NCBI GenBank assembly: GCA_037138755.1
Contig: JBAXHT010000004.1
Coordinates: 1 to 64,000, forward strand
Reading direction: 5' to 3'
Source of the DNA: Armatimonadota bacterium
GTDB lineage: Bacteria; Armatimonadota; Fimbriimonadia; Fimbriimonadales; Fimbriimonadaceae
DNA: 64,000 bases
The number at the start of each line of letters is the position of its first letter. The first letter of the stretch is position 1. The position numbers were made by a program, and so were the translations under genes. Below, piece after piece: positions 44,280 to 53,116 of this stretch. The notes beneath the pieces are model-generated. The model saw only the letters and a program-made list of their open reading frames with translations. It ran no database searches and had not been told where the DNA came from.

Positions 44280-44503
44280 CGCTTGAGCACTCGAATCGTT
44301 GAGGCAGGATGCTTTTCTAGTTCGGCCGCTGGCCTTATCGGACGTCTGACGAACTCCCCGCCGCAATTTGGGCAGATTCCTTCGAGCGGGCCGGAGACGC
44401 ACTCGGAGCAAAAGGTGCACTCGAACGAACAGATCATTGCCTCTTGTGACTCGGGTGGCAAATCGCGATCACATCGTTCACAGTTCGGCCTTATTTCGAG
44501 CAT
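44276..44503 (-). CDS. DUF1272 zinc-ribbon protein
   Basis: A 75-residue protein with four CxxC-type pairs: NCERCDRDLPP, CSFECTFCSECV and CPNCGGEF. This is the DUF1272 signature (RPNCExCDRDLPP...CSFECTFC). Probably a structural zinc-binding protein, function unknown. Start overlaps the TMEM175-like gene by 26 nt and the stop overlaps the next gene as ATGA. Confidence 0.93.
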   Translation of the reverse strand: MLEIRPNCERCDRDLPPESQEAMICSFECTFCSECVSGPLEGICPNCGGEFVRRPIRPAAELEKHPASTIRVLKR

Positions 44504-45092
44504 ATTCTTCGCGCTCCTGTTGCTCCATCAGAGCTTCCATCCGCTTGTCCGGAACGATCCATATGAGCGCAACTAGGAAGTAGCATGCCACCGACACCGG
44601 CGTGAATATCCACGCCATGGGTAGAGCGATGAAGTAGATCAGAAGAGAGAGCTTCTCCTTTCGCGCTTCCCCAATTGCTTCCGCCAAAACGCCACACTCT
44701 TTTTCGTAGCGAATGATCGCCTTTTCCAGGATGGTGTACGCAATAGCAGAAAGAAACAGCACCAATCCGAACGAGAAAGTTGGGAGCGCCGCAAAAGATG
44801 TTGCGCCCATCCAAGAGTTGCAGAAGGGGACCAGCGAGAGCCAGAACAGGAGATGAAGGTTTGCCCACATGACGCTTCCATTTACAAACCGAGTGGTTTG
44901 GAGAAGGTGATGGTGATTGTTCCAATAGATGCCGAGCATCGCAAAGCAGAGAACATAACTGAGAAAAACTGCTTTAAGTGGAATGAGATCGGCTAACGAG
45001 TTTCCGTGTGGAACTTTGAATTCCAGCACCATGATGGTGATGATGATGGCGATCACTCCGTCGCTAAAAGCCTCGAGTCGATTGGTCGTCAT
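44478..45092 (-). CDS. TMEM175/DUF1211 family channel-like protein
   Basis: About 204 residues from ATG 45092 (208 from 45104), six hydrophobic helices. The N-terminal TTNRLEAFSDGVIAIIITIMVLE carries the FSDGV motif and charged residues that define the bacterial TMEM175 (DUF1211) potassium-channel fold. TATGCT lies 7 nt before ATG 45092, favouring the shorter start. It leads an operon with DUF1272 and a hypothetical protein. Confidence 0.88.
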   Translation of the reverse strand: MTTNRLEAFSDGVIAIIITIMVLEFKVPHGNSLADLIPLKAVFLSYVLCFAMLGIYWNNHHHLLQTTRFVNGSVMWANLHLLFWLSLVPFCNSWMGATSFAALPTFSFGLVLFLSAIAYTILEKAIIRYEKECGVLAEAIGEARKEKLSLLIYFIALPMAWIFTPVSVACYFLVALIWIVPDKRMEALMEQQEREEYARNKAEL

Positions 45093-45152
45093 TCTGCCTA
45101 GCATACGCTGTGACGGGAACTTTTTGAATCTAAGTGTTTGTATTTGGTAGCG

Positions 45153-45641
45153 ATGGGAAGGTCGGCGACTTTCGATATTCTTCGAAAAACATTAGATCAG
45201 GGGACAAGGGAATGGAAGAAGTTTTTGGGAGACGTGTCGGAAGAGCAAATTGTCTGGCAACCCGAAAAAGGGATGCACTCAATCGGTGGAATTTTTCTGC
45301 ACATCATTGCCTGGGAAGCTTGGTGGTGCGAGAAATTTGTTGCGGGTGGAGAAATGGAGCCGCAGACGGTTGCGGCATTAGGTCTTGCTCGATTTTTCGA
45401 TTTTAACGGCAAGTGCCCGTCGCCTCCCTCGGAGTCTCTGGAGTGGTACTACGAGCAAATGCGCTTGAATCGTGAAAGGTGCCTCCTAGTGTTTGAGAAC
45501 GTGTCTCCGGAGACGAAGGTCAAGCGAGGGGAGACGTCGCGCTCGGCACAGTGGGTCTACAACCACCTCATCGATCACGACTCGTATCACGGCGGGCAGG
45601 CGGTTCTGCTCAAATCCCAATTCGAATCATTGACACGCTGA
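45153..45641 (+). CDS. DinB family protein
   Basis: About 162 residues (167 if TTG 45138 is used). A DinB/YfiT-like four-helix bundle with metal-binding His at HIIAWEAWW (about 50-58) and the C-terminal HLIDHDSYHGGQAVLL, which supplies two further His. Such proteins are metal-dependent, some thiol-S-transferases, but the substrate here is unknown. ATG 45153 has TATTTG 6 nt upstream. Followed by a strong terminator. Confidence 0.88.
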   Translation: MGRSATFDILRKTLDQGTREWKKFLGDVSEEQIVWQPEKGMHSIGGIFLHIIAWEAWWCEKFVAGGEMEPQTVAALGLARFFDFNGKCPSPPSESLEWYYEQMRLNRERCLLVFENVSPETKVKRGETSRSAQWVYNHLIDHDSYHGGQAVLLKSQFESLTR

Positions 45642-45643
45642 AG

Positions 45644-45673
45644 CGGCCCCTTGCTTTCGCAAGGAGCCGTTTT
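45644..45673 (+). terminator. Rho-independent terminator
   Basis: CGGC-C-CCTTGC, loop TTTC, GCAAGG-A-GCCG, then TTTT: a 10-bp stem with one mismatch. It sits between the convergent DinB and SPFH genes. Confidence 0.88.
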
Positions 45674-45678
45674 GGAGG

Positions 45679-47646
45679 TTATTTCTCTGCTTTGGGTGAC
45701 TCCCTCGGAGTCTTCTCGGTGACGGTCGTTTTCACGTTTCGATCTTGAAGCATCGAGAGGAGCTGCAAGCCCATGAGGCCATTAAGCGAGCCCTCCGAGC
45801 CGTCCCCGCCGCCATTGATGATCAAGTCAGGGATGATCTTGATGTGGCCTTTGGCGATCTCTTCGGTGATCTTGAGTTTGGCGAAGTTTTCGCCGCCCAT
45901 TGCGCTCACCTGGAGTTGGTAGGACTCAGCGGTTGATCGACCGATTGCCTCGATCTTCTCGGCTTCGGCAAGACCAGTCTTACTGATTTTTTCTGCCTCG
46001 GCCGAGGCGTTGACCTTGGTGTAGTCGGCTTGAGCGATACCGCGAGCGCGGGTCGCTTCGGCTTCGGCATTGGCCCTCATCTTGGTCGCCTCGGCTTCGG
46101 CGTTGACGGCGAGCTTCAGGGAAGCGGCGTCACCCTCGGCCTTTTTGACCGTCGCGTCGGCGGTTCGCTGGGCGATCTCGACGCTCTGGGAAGCCTTAAC
46201 AATTTCGCGCTGCATATCCGCGATTGCGGTCTCTTTCTCCATACCCTGGCGCTTCTCTTGCGCCATTCGTTGGGTTTCGTAGGTCTTTTCCTCTTCCTGC
46301 GCGATTTTTCGGTCGGTCAGGGTCTTCATCAGGGCCTCGGGTGGAACGATGTCTCCGATAAGGGTATCAACCGCGTTGACGTTGTACTCTTCGAGAACGA
46401 CCTGGATATGATCCTTTGCCGCTGCTTGTCGCTCCTTACGGGTCGAGAGGAAGCTGATCACGTCGCTATCCTGCGCCGAGTTTCGGAAGTAGTTTCCGAT
46501 AGTAGGCTCCAGAACCTGGCTGACCAGGTTGTTCATCGATCCGAACCGCGCGATTACCTTGGGGGCCTCGGTGGCGGGGATGTGGATGATCTGCGAGACA
46601 TCCAAGTTGAACGGGAAGCCGTCTTTCGAGCGAACCGTTATAGTCGAGAGGTTCTTGTCGAGGTTGTGTGACTCCGACCGAGCTGTCGCCCAGTTTAGGA
46701 CTAGATTGGTGGTCGGGACAAGTTCGACCTTCATCGTGTATTTGTTGATCGGGTACTTACCTGGGCCGAGTGGCTCGAACCAGACGCCGCGGAAGCCCTT
46801 GTTGACGATGTTTCCGTGGCGGAAAGTCTCGCCGGTTACGTCGGTTCCATCTTCACCGATATAGCTGATCACAACTCCAACGTGTCCGATTGGGACGTCG
46901 GTCATCGGGATCTCTTCAATTTGAAAAGCCCAAGGATTGATGAAGTAGTTTCCGGCGAGGATGACCTGCGGTTGAAGACCACGGTTTCCGCCATTGGCCA
47001 GGAACGTATCCACGTCCTGGAAGTTGTTGTGGTTGTAGATCAGTTCACCAGCGATCTGTCCTTGCCGAATGGGCTCACCGTCAAGGCTCGTGACGATTCC
47101 GACCATGTTCTCGTTGATCATGGTTGTGTCGGCAATGCTGACGACGAAGGCGAGCTTGTTGATACGATAGGTACCGGAGGTTAGAATTCTGGTCTGGCGA
47201 CCTTTCTGACCACCGTTTTCAAGGAACGCCTGCGCGTTTTGGAAGTTATCGCTTTCGACCTTTCGACCCAGAAGGTGACCGGTCGGCAATGGATGACCGT
47301 CGTTTGCGAGAACGATTCCGATCTTGCCTTCGGGAACGACTGTGAAGGGGTCCATGGTGACCGAGTATTGCCACGGCCACATTCCCCAGTACAGCCCAGG
47401 CGCCAGGGTGTCGGCCTGTATACCGGCTTCGCCTTTAGTGGCGAGGATGCGTCCATCGGGAAGCTCCTTGTTGGCGCCGATGAGGACAAACTTCTTGGTG
47501 ACGAGCCCAATTCGATCTTCTGGAACGATCACCATTCCAAGGAAGAGCCGTAGGATAGGCTTGAAGAACACGATGCAGAGAAGGGGAATCAGTGCTGTAA
47601 ACCACAGCGGGTTGATTCCGTTTGCGTCAAATTGTGCGATTTGCAT
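45679..47646 (-). CDS. Flotillin-like SPFH/band 7 protein
   Basis: About 655 residues from ATG 47646 (659 if TTG 47658 is used). A hydrophobic N-terminal anchor (about 13-38) is followed by repeated SPFH-type beta segments (about 38-300), a band 7 core (SKDGFPFNLDVSQIIHIPATEAP), and a long Ala/Glu coiled coil (about 430-590; repeated EAEAT, AEKI). C-terminal Gly-rich tail. Flotillin homologues scaffold membrane microdomains. Several YRINK/YFIN segments repeated near 165, 245 and 320 suggest duplication within the head. No NfeD partner gene is next to it. Confidence 0.88.
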   Translation of the reverse strand: MQIAQFDANGINPLWFTALIPLLCIVFFKPILRLFLGMVIVPEDRIGLVTKKFVLIGANKELPDGRILATKGEAGIQADTLAPGLYWGMWPWQYSVTMDPFTVVPEGKIGIVLANDGHPLPTGHLLGRKVESDNFQNAQAFLENGGQKGRQTRILTSGTYRINKLAFVVSIADTTMINENMVGIVTSLDGEPIRQGQIAGELIYNHNNFQDVDTFLANGGNRGLQPQVILAGNYFINPWAFQIEEIPMTDVPIGHVGVVISYIGEDGTDVTGETFRHGNIVNKGFRGVWFEPLGPGKYPINKYTMKVELVPTTNLVLNWATARSESHNLDKNLSTITVRSKDGFPFNLDVSQIIHIPATEAPKVIARFGSMNNLVSQVLEPTIGNYFRNSAQDSDVISFLSTRKERQAAAKDHIQVVLEEYNVNAVDTLIGDIVPPEALMKTLTDRKIAQEEEKTYETQRMAQEKRQGMEKETAIADMQREIVKASQSVEIAQRTADATVKKAEGDAASLKLAVNAEAEATKMRANAEAEATRARGIAQADYTKVNASAEAEKISKTGLAEAEKIEAIGRSTAESYQLQVSAMGGENFAKLKITEEIAKGHIKIIPDLIINGGGDGSEGSLNGLMGLQLLSMLQDRNVKTTVTEKTPRESPKAEK

Positions 47647-47764
47647 AGTTAAGTGCAAGGGCCTTGCTGATCGGCACTGACCATTGTCATCCTTGCATCC
47701 ACAATATCACTTACTGAGGACAAATGCCTAGGGTTGCAATTGCTGGTTTTCCCTTAACATTTCC

Positions 47765-47784
47765 CCTGGGCCGATGGCTCCAGG
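47765..47784 (-). terminator. Hairpin after DinB gene (weak terminator)
   Basis: CCTGG-A-GCC, loop ATC, GGC-CCAGG on the minus strand, in the 136-nt gap upstream of the SPFH gene. There is no T-run, so a terminator role is only possible. The remainder of the gap shows no promoter I can support. Confidence 0.35.
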
Positions 47785-47794
47785 CAATTGAAAA

Positions 47795-48232
47795 CTAGAC
47801 GATTCCCGTGTAGAACCCAGCGAGGTCTGTGTCAGGAAAGTCCCAACGGTCTTGATTCAGAGCGATTCCTCGGAGGACACCTCGATGGTAGGTACCATGG
47901 TTGATCACGTGCGAAGCAATTTGCTTGACGGTAAGCGACAGGGCTTCGCCGGTCGTTCGTTGGTAATCGATCACTTCGTTGAGTTCACGCGACTCAAGGG
48001 CTTGCTTCCAACGCTGGTTGAGGTCTTGTAGAGTTTCGAGCGTTGGCTCGGGCAGTACGAACTCAGTGGGAGAAACCCCACAGACCCGCGTGATCCACAT
48101 CCTCTGAGAGCCGAGGAGGTGGGCCATCTGTTCCAACTCTTCCGCGGAAGAATCTCGGCTCGCCAGATACTCAATCCAACGCGAGTTCGCCCAGAAGTCG
48201 TAACCAAAGAATTCGAGAAGATGCTCCTTCAT
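47795..48232 (-). CDS. DinB family protein
   Basis: About 145 residues from ATG 48232, which has TAAACT 7 nt upstream; the open frame to 48295 adds 21 residues with no family support. Four-helix DinB fold: KEHLLEFFGYDFWANSRWIEYL, QMAHLLGSQRMWITR, and SHVINHGTYHRGVLRGI with the metal His residues. Short relative of the DinB protein at 45153, on the other side of the SPFH gene. Substrate unknown. Confidence 0.87.
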   Translation of the reverse strand: MKEHLLEFFGYDFWANSRWIEYLASRDSSAEELEQMAHLLGSQRMWITRVCGVSPTEFVLPEPTLETLQDLNQRWKQALESRELNEVIDYQRTTGEALSLTVKQIASHVINHGTYHRGVLRGIALNQDRWDFPDTDLAGFYTGIV

Positions 48233-48302
48233 TGAACCGAGTTTATCGGAAATCGTCAACCATTTAATGAAGTGGCTGGCAACCGAGATCAACAATTGCC
48301 TG

Positions 48303-48587
48303 ATGCCCGCTCCTTCTGATGACTGGAGAGCCGTGGTCGGCTATGCAATCTGGATTCTCAGCTATGCGGTGCGAAGGCTTTTAGTCTCTCTGTATCCCTA
48401 CCATAGCGGCGTCCTCAATGGTGACTGGCGGCTTCTAGATTTCGGGCTCACCCTCTTGTTGACCTTGGCTGCATCGCTTTGGTTTGCGAAAGTTGTCCCC
48501 GTACCCAAATCTCGTCCTGAGTTTGTTTGCACGTTATGGTTCCTCACCCGTCTTTTCTGGGAGATGACTCGTCCAACATTGAGTTAG
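48303..48587 (+). CDS. Small hypothetical membrane protein
   Basis: About 94 residues from ATG 48303 (an in-frame ATG at 48267 would overlap the divergent DinB leader). Three hydrophobic stretches: AVVGYAIWILSYAV, LLDFGLTLLLTLAASLWFA and VCTLWFLTRLFWEM. No family recognised. Its stop overlaps the convergent regulator stop by 4 nt. Weak support; it may be real because its frame stays open against the dense neighbours. Confidence 0.5.
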   Translation: MPAPSDDWRAVVGYAIWILSYAVRRLLVSLYPYHSGVLNGDWRLLDFGLTLLLTLAASLWFAKVVPVPKSRPEFVCTLWFLTRLFWEMTRPTLS

Positions 48588-49504
48588 GCTGGGTCGAGCA
48601 CTTTCTGCAATACCGCGTCAGCAAACTGCTCTAGAGAAGTCGCGAGGAAGTCTGCGCCCTCTTCTAAGAACCGCTTCGGATCGCGGTTAACGATTCCTCC
48701 ACCGACGCCAATCTTTGGCACTTCCGCTCCAGACCTCAACGAGACGAGTTCTCGGATCATTCGGAGCGTCCATTCCGCACCTTCGTCGTGGGAGCAAGAT
48801 ACCAAGACTAGGTCTGGGCGCGAATCGGATACTTCTCGAATAAAGCTTGGAATGGGAACATTTGCCCCAAGGAACCTAACGGACCAGTTCTGACTAGTGA
48901 GGTAGTCGGAGAGCATTCGCAACCCAATCGTGTGGTGATTCTGCGGGGCAGCACCGATGACGGCGACCTTTGCCCCCGGTGCCGGCGAACCAAGATAGTT
49001 CATGATCCGAGTCATCTGCCTTTCGGTGATCGAACTCGTCATGTGCTCCTGGGCTTCGTCGATGGCTCCCGACATATACCAAGCGCCAATGGTCGTCATC
49101 GACGCGCCTAGAAGTTGTGTATAGAGAGTAATGAGATCTCGGCTTGTTCTGAGAGCTTGATCGACGATTCGATTGCACTCGCGTTCGTCGCCTCGACACG
49201 CCGCTCGGGCAAATGGAACGACGAGATCCAAAATGCTTGCTCCATCGTTACCATCCGTTGTCGTTCGGATGATGGCATTGAGCGCGTCCTCAACTTCGGC
49301 CCGAGCGATCGAATAGTAAATGTGTCTTCCAATCCGATTTGCTGAAACAATCCCTTTCGCTCTCAAGCGTGCCAGGTGATTACTGACGTTCGGTTGGCGA
49401 AGACCGGTGGATTCGACGAGTTCGTTGACGCTCCTAGAGCCATCCATCAAGTTCATCAGGATCGCACGCCGGGATTGCTCGGAGATTTCGTCAAAAATGC
49501 TCAT
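48584..49504 (-). CDS. ArsR-type HTH fused to cobalamin-binding domain (transcription regulator)
   Basis: 306 residues from ATG 49504 (AAGGA 6 nt upstream; the frame beyond is discarded). Residues about 1-80: winged HTH of ArsR type (SRSVNELVESTGLRQPNVSNHLARLRAKGIVSA). About 85-175: helical B12 cap with IG-x2-Y-x9-EH (Y143, E153, H154). About 178-300: Rossmann cobalamin-binding domain with NHHTIG (N189, H191, G194), the DxHxxG-type site with Asn in place of Asp/Glu, plus VGGGIVN. The layout recalls CarH/LitR photoreceptors, which use a MerR HTH instead. An inverted repeat at its promoter suggests autoregulation. Divergent from an acyl-CoA dehydrogenase. Confidence 0.88.
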   Translation of the reverse strand: MSIFDEISEQSRRAILMNLMDGSRSVNELVESTGLRQPNVSNHLARLRAKGIVSANRIGRHIYYSIARAEVEDALNAIIRTTTDGNDGASILDLVVPFARAACRGDERECNRIVDQALRTSRDLITLYTQLLGASMTTIGAWYMSGAIDEAQEHMTSSITERQMTRIMNYLGSPAPGAKVAVIGAAPQNHHTIGLRMLSDYLTSQNWSVRFLGANVPIPSFIREVSDSRPDLVLVSCSHDEGAEWTLRMIRELVSLRSGAEVPKIGVGGGIVNRDPKRFLEEGADFLATSLEQFADAVLQKVLDPA

Positions 49505-49522
49505 TCGGTTCCTTCTTAGAAT

Positions 49523-49546
49523 ATACATCAGCATTGACTGATGTAT
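49523..49546. promoter_or_regulatory. Operator-like inverted repeat at ArsR-B12 promoter
   Basis: ATACATCAG (49523-49531), spacer CATTGA, CTGATGTAT (49538-49546): perfect 9-bp arms. On the minus strand it overlaps TATATT, a likely -10 of the regulator gene, and lies 19 nt upstream of its ATG. Size and symmetry match ArsR-family operators. Confidence 0.75.
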
Positions 49547-49681
49547 CTCGTTGTTCAGGCTTTTCACGAAATGAAATTCGTATAAATAGGAAACTGCCAA
49601 CTTGAGGGAATACGCCACAATAGGATGCTTGCTTACAATGTTGTTACAGGCGACGTAGATCAACGAGGACTTATACCAGAG

Positions 49682-50797
49682 ATGTTTTTGAACCTAGAAT
49701 CCGAAGACTTTGCCTTTCTCGAAACCGTTAAAAAATTCGTTGCGGAGGAAGTTCTGCCCAACACCCGAGCTTGGGAAGAAGCAACTGCTTTCCCAGACGA
49801 AATTTGGACCAAGATGGGTGCCATCGGCCTCTTGGGGATGACGCTTCCGAGAGAGAAGGGCGGAACCGGATGTTCGACGATGGCTTATGTCGAGGCTTGT
49901 CGCGAACTTGCCAAAGGCGACCCCGCACTTTCGATGAACGTTGCCGCTGTTAACGCGCTCTGCGTTGCTCACTTCGACCACTTTTCAACTCCTGAGCAGT
50001 GCGAAAAGTATCTCCCTGGCATTCTAAAGGGTGAGATCAAATTGGCTTGGGGACTGACAGAACCGGATGCAGGTTCAGACGCTCGCCGAGTGCGAACCAA
50101 GGCTGAGCCAACCGATCAAGCAGGCATTTACAAGATCAACGGCCGGAAAATGTTCATCACCAATGGTGGCAAAGCAGACCTGATCGTTCTTATTGCAAGA
50201 ACAAGCGACACTGAGCTTTCAGCGTTCTTGATGGAAACCAACCAGCCCGGATTCAAGCTGGAAAAGCGAATCCACACGGTTGGCGTTTCGGCATCCAACA
50301 CGGTTCAATTCGCACTGAATGACGCGATCGGCTGGCACACACCATGTACGTTCGAGCAGGCAATTGGTTTGCTCTACAGAGGGCGACTTGGAATCGCAGG
50401 CATGGCTGTGGGAATCGCTGAGAAGGCGTATGAACTCATGCTCGAATACTCTAAAGGTCGCGAACAGTTTAACCGCCGGCTCTGTGACATGCAGTCCGTC
50501 CAGAACATGATTGCGGATTCCGCGATGGAAGTCGAGGCGGCTCGCCTGTTGCTCCACAAGGGAGCGACCAACATGGACAAGGGCCTTCCTGTCGTTCTGG
50601 AAAGTTCGTACGCGAAGCTGTACGCTTCGGAAGCTGCAAACCGAGTGACCAACCGGGCGATTCAGGTTCACGGCGGACGCGGAATGACCAGAGAGTTCTT
50701 GGTAGAAAAGCTTTGGCGCGATGCTAAATTGACGGAAATTGGTGAAGGTTGCTCAGAAATTCAACGGCTGGTCATCGCAAAGCAAGTCTTGAAGTAA
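49682..50797 (+). CDS. Acyl-CoA dehydrogenase
   Basis: 371 residues from ATG 49682, where the normal N-terminal helix begins; an extra 19 residues up to 49625 look non-domain. A flavoenzyme that forms the alpha,beta double bond of acyl-CoA. Motifs: AWGLTEPDAGSDA (FAD/substrate loop), KMFITNGGKADL, AIQVHGGRGMTREF and the C-terminal GEGCSEIQRLVIAK with the usual catalytic Glu. Divergent from the ArsR-B12 regulator, from which it may be controlled. A -10-like TATAAA is at 49581-49586. No beta-oxidation partner gene is adjacent. Confidence 0.93.
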   Translation: MFLNLESEDFAFLETVKKFVAEEVLPNTRAWEEATAFPDEIWTKMGAIGLLGMTLPREKGGTGCSTMAYVEACRELAKGDPALSMNVAAVNALCVAHFDHFSTPEQCEKYLPGILKGEIKLAWGLTEPDAGSDARRVRTKAEPTDQAGIYKINGRKMFITNGGKADLIVLIARTSDTELSAFLMETNQPGFKLEKRIHTVGVSASNTVQFALNDAIGWHTPCTFEQAIGLLYRGRLGIAGMAVGIAEKAYELMLEYSKGREQFNRRLCDMQSVQNMIADSAMEVEAARLLLHKGATNMDKGLPVVLESSYAKLYASEAANRVTNRAIQVHGGRGMTREFLVEKLWRDAKLTEIGEGCSEIQRLVIAKQVLK

Positions 50798-50806
50798 TAA
50801 TGTAGC

Positions 50807-51874
50807 ATGGCTATTACCGCTATCGCGCTTCTTTTGGCGTCCTCTGGGCGCCAAGACGGAATGATTGAACTCGGGCGCAAGTTCGTTGCCGGAGAAAAAC
50901 TGGTCTACGTTACAAAGGCCGAGATCACCGACGAGCAAAGAAGCGGCGACCTGCAAACGTTTATTCCTCACGACGAGTCATATTCGTATCGCCACACGCT
51001 GGATGTTCAGAAAGTGAAAGCCGACGGGATTGCGGAACTCCTATACACCCGCCCGACCATGTTAGTCACTCTGGGCGATACCGCTGAAGCTGCCGCGAAG
51101 ACGACGACGCAAAAGCTGGATTGGAAGCTTCAAATGGACGTAAGCCCCGTGAATGAGGTTCTTGAGATGAAGGACCTTACTCCGAAGAAGGCGGATGCTC
51201 CGAAGAAGAATGACGGTGTGCAGTGGTTGCGATCAAAAGGAATCCAGGGCTCGGAGGCGGACGGAACCGCGGTCGGACTTCTATTCTCCTTTGTCGGTGA
51301 GGTTCAGCGACTGGCCTTCTTCATTGGAGGATTCGATACGTCTCTTGATATATCTCCACGGATGCCCTTTGAAGAGATCAAAGTCGGCGACACGTGGCAA
51401 CGAACGGTCTCTGCGACGCCGCAAAAACTGAAGGGCCAAGGGGACAAGATGGGTGTCCAAAGGTTGGACTACACCTACACCTATAAGGGGATCACTAAGA
51501 GCACCGAAGGGAAGGAGATTCACCGGATTGAGGCAGTTGTGAAACTTGATACCGACATGGCAGAGTTCGCCCGGCAGCTAACGAAGTCGTCAAAGTCGAG
51601 TACATCACTCAAGACCGTTCCCCTGAAGTTTGACGCTAAGGTGAAATACGATCTCGACCTCAAGACCATGCACCTCTTAAAGGCGGCTGCCGAAAGTTCC
51701 GGGAGCTTTGCCATTGAGGTGAAGGGCGTTTATCAGCCTTTGCTTGAAGATCGGTTCAGAGGGCGGACCTTGGTGAAGCTGGAGTCTTGGACGAAACCGG
51801 GTGACGCAAAGCCCAGCACGGCAAAGCCCGGAACGAAGTCGACGACCAAGCCTGGCAAGAAAGGCGGCGGCTAA
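50807..51874 (+). CDS. Secreted hypothetical protein
   Basis: A 355-residue protein with a short N-terminal hydrophobic segment (residues 1-14) and a mature part rich in strands: GEKLVYVTKAEI, LYTRPTMLV, FEEIKVGDTWQRTVSATP, YTYTYKGITK, LDLKTMHLLKAAAESSGSFAIEVKG. The last about 35 residues are Lys/Thr/Pro-rich, perhaps wall-associated. It resembles the DUF6263-type periplasmic proteins, but I am not certain. It begins 9 nt after the acyl-CoA dehydrogenase stop. Confidence 0.72.
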   Translation: MAITAIALLLASSGRQDGMIELGRKFVAGEKLVYVTKAEITDEQRSGDLQTFIPHDESYSYRHTLDVQKVKADGIAELLYTRPTMLVTLGDTAEAAAKTTTQKLDWKLQMDVSPVNEVLEMKDLTPKKADAPKKNDGVQWLRSKGIQGSEADGTAVGLLFSFVGEVQRLAFFIGGFDTSLDISPRMPFEEIKVGDTWQRTVSATPQKLKGQGDKMGVQRLDYTYTYKGITKSTEGKEIHRIEAVVKLDTDMAEFARQLTKSSKSSTSLKTVPLKFDAKVKYDLDLKTMHLLKAAAESSGSFAIEVKGVYQPLLEDRFRGRTLVKLESWTKPGDAKPSTAKPGTKSTTKPGKKGGG

Positions 51875-51894
51875 ACGCACTTGGTGATCGTCTA

Positions 51895-51910
51895 GAATCC
51901 TACAGGATTC
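51895..51910 (+). promoter_or_regulatory. Palindrome covering the ribosome site of the HD-GYP gene
   Basis: GAATCCTACAGGATTC is a perfect 16-bp palindrome directly before ATG 51911. The AGGA ribosome site is inside its right arm, so the mRNA hairpin would hide it. Confidence 0.6.
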
Positions 51911-53116
51911 ATGCGTCAACAGATTCAATCACGGACCCAGGATGATCGCGCGCTCGAGTTTGTGCTGAGCGTTGGGGTTGTGGGTTTGATGTCTCTTTTG
52001 GGTTATCAGGTCAAGGGCGTCAGTGCATCAGTAGTTGCCGGTTTATTTGGTGTGGTCGTCTTTGCACAGGGTCGCTGGACCACGCGAAACTTTGTGATCC
52101 ATGTCCCGCTGGCTGCGTTCGCAGTTGCAGTGTCGCCGGTGCTCCTTCCGGTGTTAGCGGTTGGACTGTTTTTGCTCATGCCGCTCGCATCGCGGCACGG
52201 CATTCGCCGAGTTCTGGCGCTTTTCGCTGGGGAGTTGGCTGGACTCGCGCTAGCGTACGCCCTGGCTAGTCAGCCTTGTTGGCTGATTGTGTTGCCCTAT
52301 CTGATTGTACGGATGGCGGTGGCGATGCTCGTTTCTCGTTTCAGCGGATTGCCCCTGGATGTCGGGGCAATGAGCGGCCTGCCAGCGTGGTTGGCTGGCG
52401 GACTGGCCGGGATTGTGGCGGGTTGGGTGATGTCGGTTGCTCCTTCACCAGAACTTGCCTGTTTGCAGTTTGGGTTGATCGCAACCGTTTGGCTCGGGGT
52501 GATGCGGGCATATCTGGTGGCCGGAGAAGAGTTTTCGGCGGGTCTGGTCGGACTGGGAAATCTCCTCGGTTACGCTCACCCTTATACGGGCGGCCATTCG
52601 CGAAGGGTTGGCTACCTGGCCCGGGAAACGGGGCGACGGCTGGGTATTCCTGAATGGCGATTGGATGAGGTCGTGCATGCCGCTTTGCTGCACGATATTG
52701 GGAAGTTGGCGGTTGACGAGAGAATTTTAGAGAAGCCCTCCAAGCTGACGGATGAAGAGTTCGCCGTCATCAAAACTCATCCGGGGATTGGCGAGGCGAT
52801 TGTGGCTGAGGTCCTTGCTCACAAGCCATTGGCGAAGTGGATTCGGCACCATCACGAGCGAATGGATGGTCGTGGTTACCCTGACCAGTTGCCCAAGAGC
52901 GCGATTCCGATAGAGAGTCGGCTGATTGCGGTTTTGGATGCCTACGATGCGATGACGGGCACGAGTGCCGATGGACACCGGCGTCTCTACCGCGATCCGG
53001 TCACTTCCGAAAAGGCTCTCGATGAGCTGCGGCGATGCTCGGGGACCCAGTTTGATCCGCGAGTTGTAAAGGCGTTTGAGGCCGTTCTTAAGCACGGGAA
53101 GGGGGGCGTCTTGTGA
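51911..53116 (+). CDS. Membrane HD-GYP domain phosphodiesterase
   Basis: 401 residues. Six to seven transmembrane helices at about 18-200, then an HD-GYP domain at about 215-395: HSRRVGYLARETG, catalytic LLHDIGK (H261/D262), and HHERMDGRGYP (about 314-324), the diagnostic GYP loop, plus DAYDAMTG. Active HD-GYP enzymes hydrolyse cyclic di-GMP to pGpG or GMP. It heads an operon with a degenerate HD protein (stop overlap TGTGA), a GT39-like enzyme and a recombinase. No GGDEF partner is in the window. A hairpin covers its ribosome site. Confidence 0.93.
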   Translation: MRQQIQSRTQDDRALEFVLSVGVVGLMSLLGYQVKGVSASVVAGLFGVVVFAQGRWTTRNFVIHVPLAAFAVAVSPVLLPVLAVGLFLLMPLASRHGIRRVLALFAGELAGLALAYALASQPCWLIVLPYLIVRMAVAMLVSRFSGLPLDVGAMSGLPAWLAGGLAGIVAGWVMSVAPSPELACLQFGLIATVWLGVMRAYLVAGEEFSAGLVGLGNLLGYAHPYTGGHSRRVGYLARETGRRLGIPEWRLDEVVHAALLHDIGKLAVDERILEKPSKLTDEEFAVIKTHPGIGEAIVAEVLAHKPLAKWIRHHHERMDGRGYPDQLPKSAIPIESRLIAVLDAYDAMTGTSADGHRRLYRDPVTSEKALDELRRCSGTQFDPRVVKAFEAVLKHGKGGVL

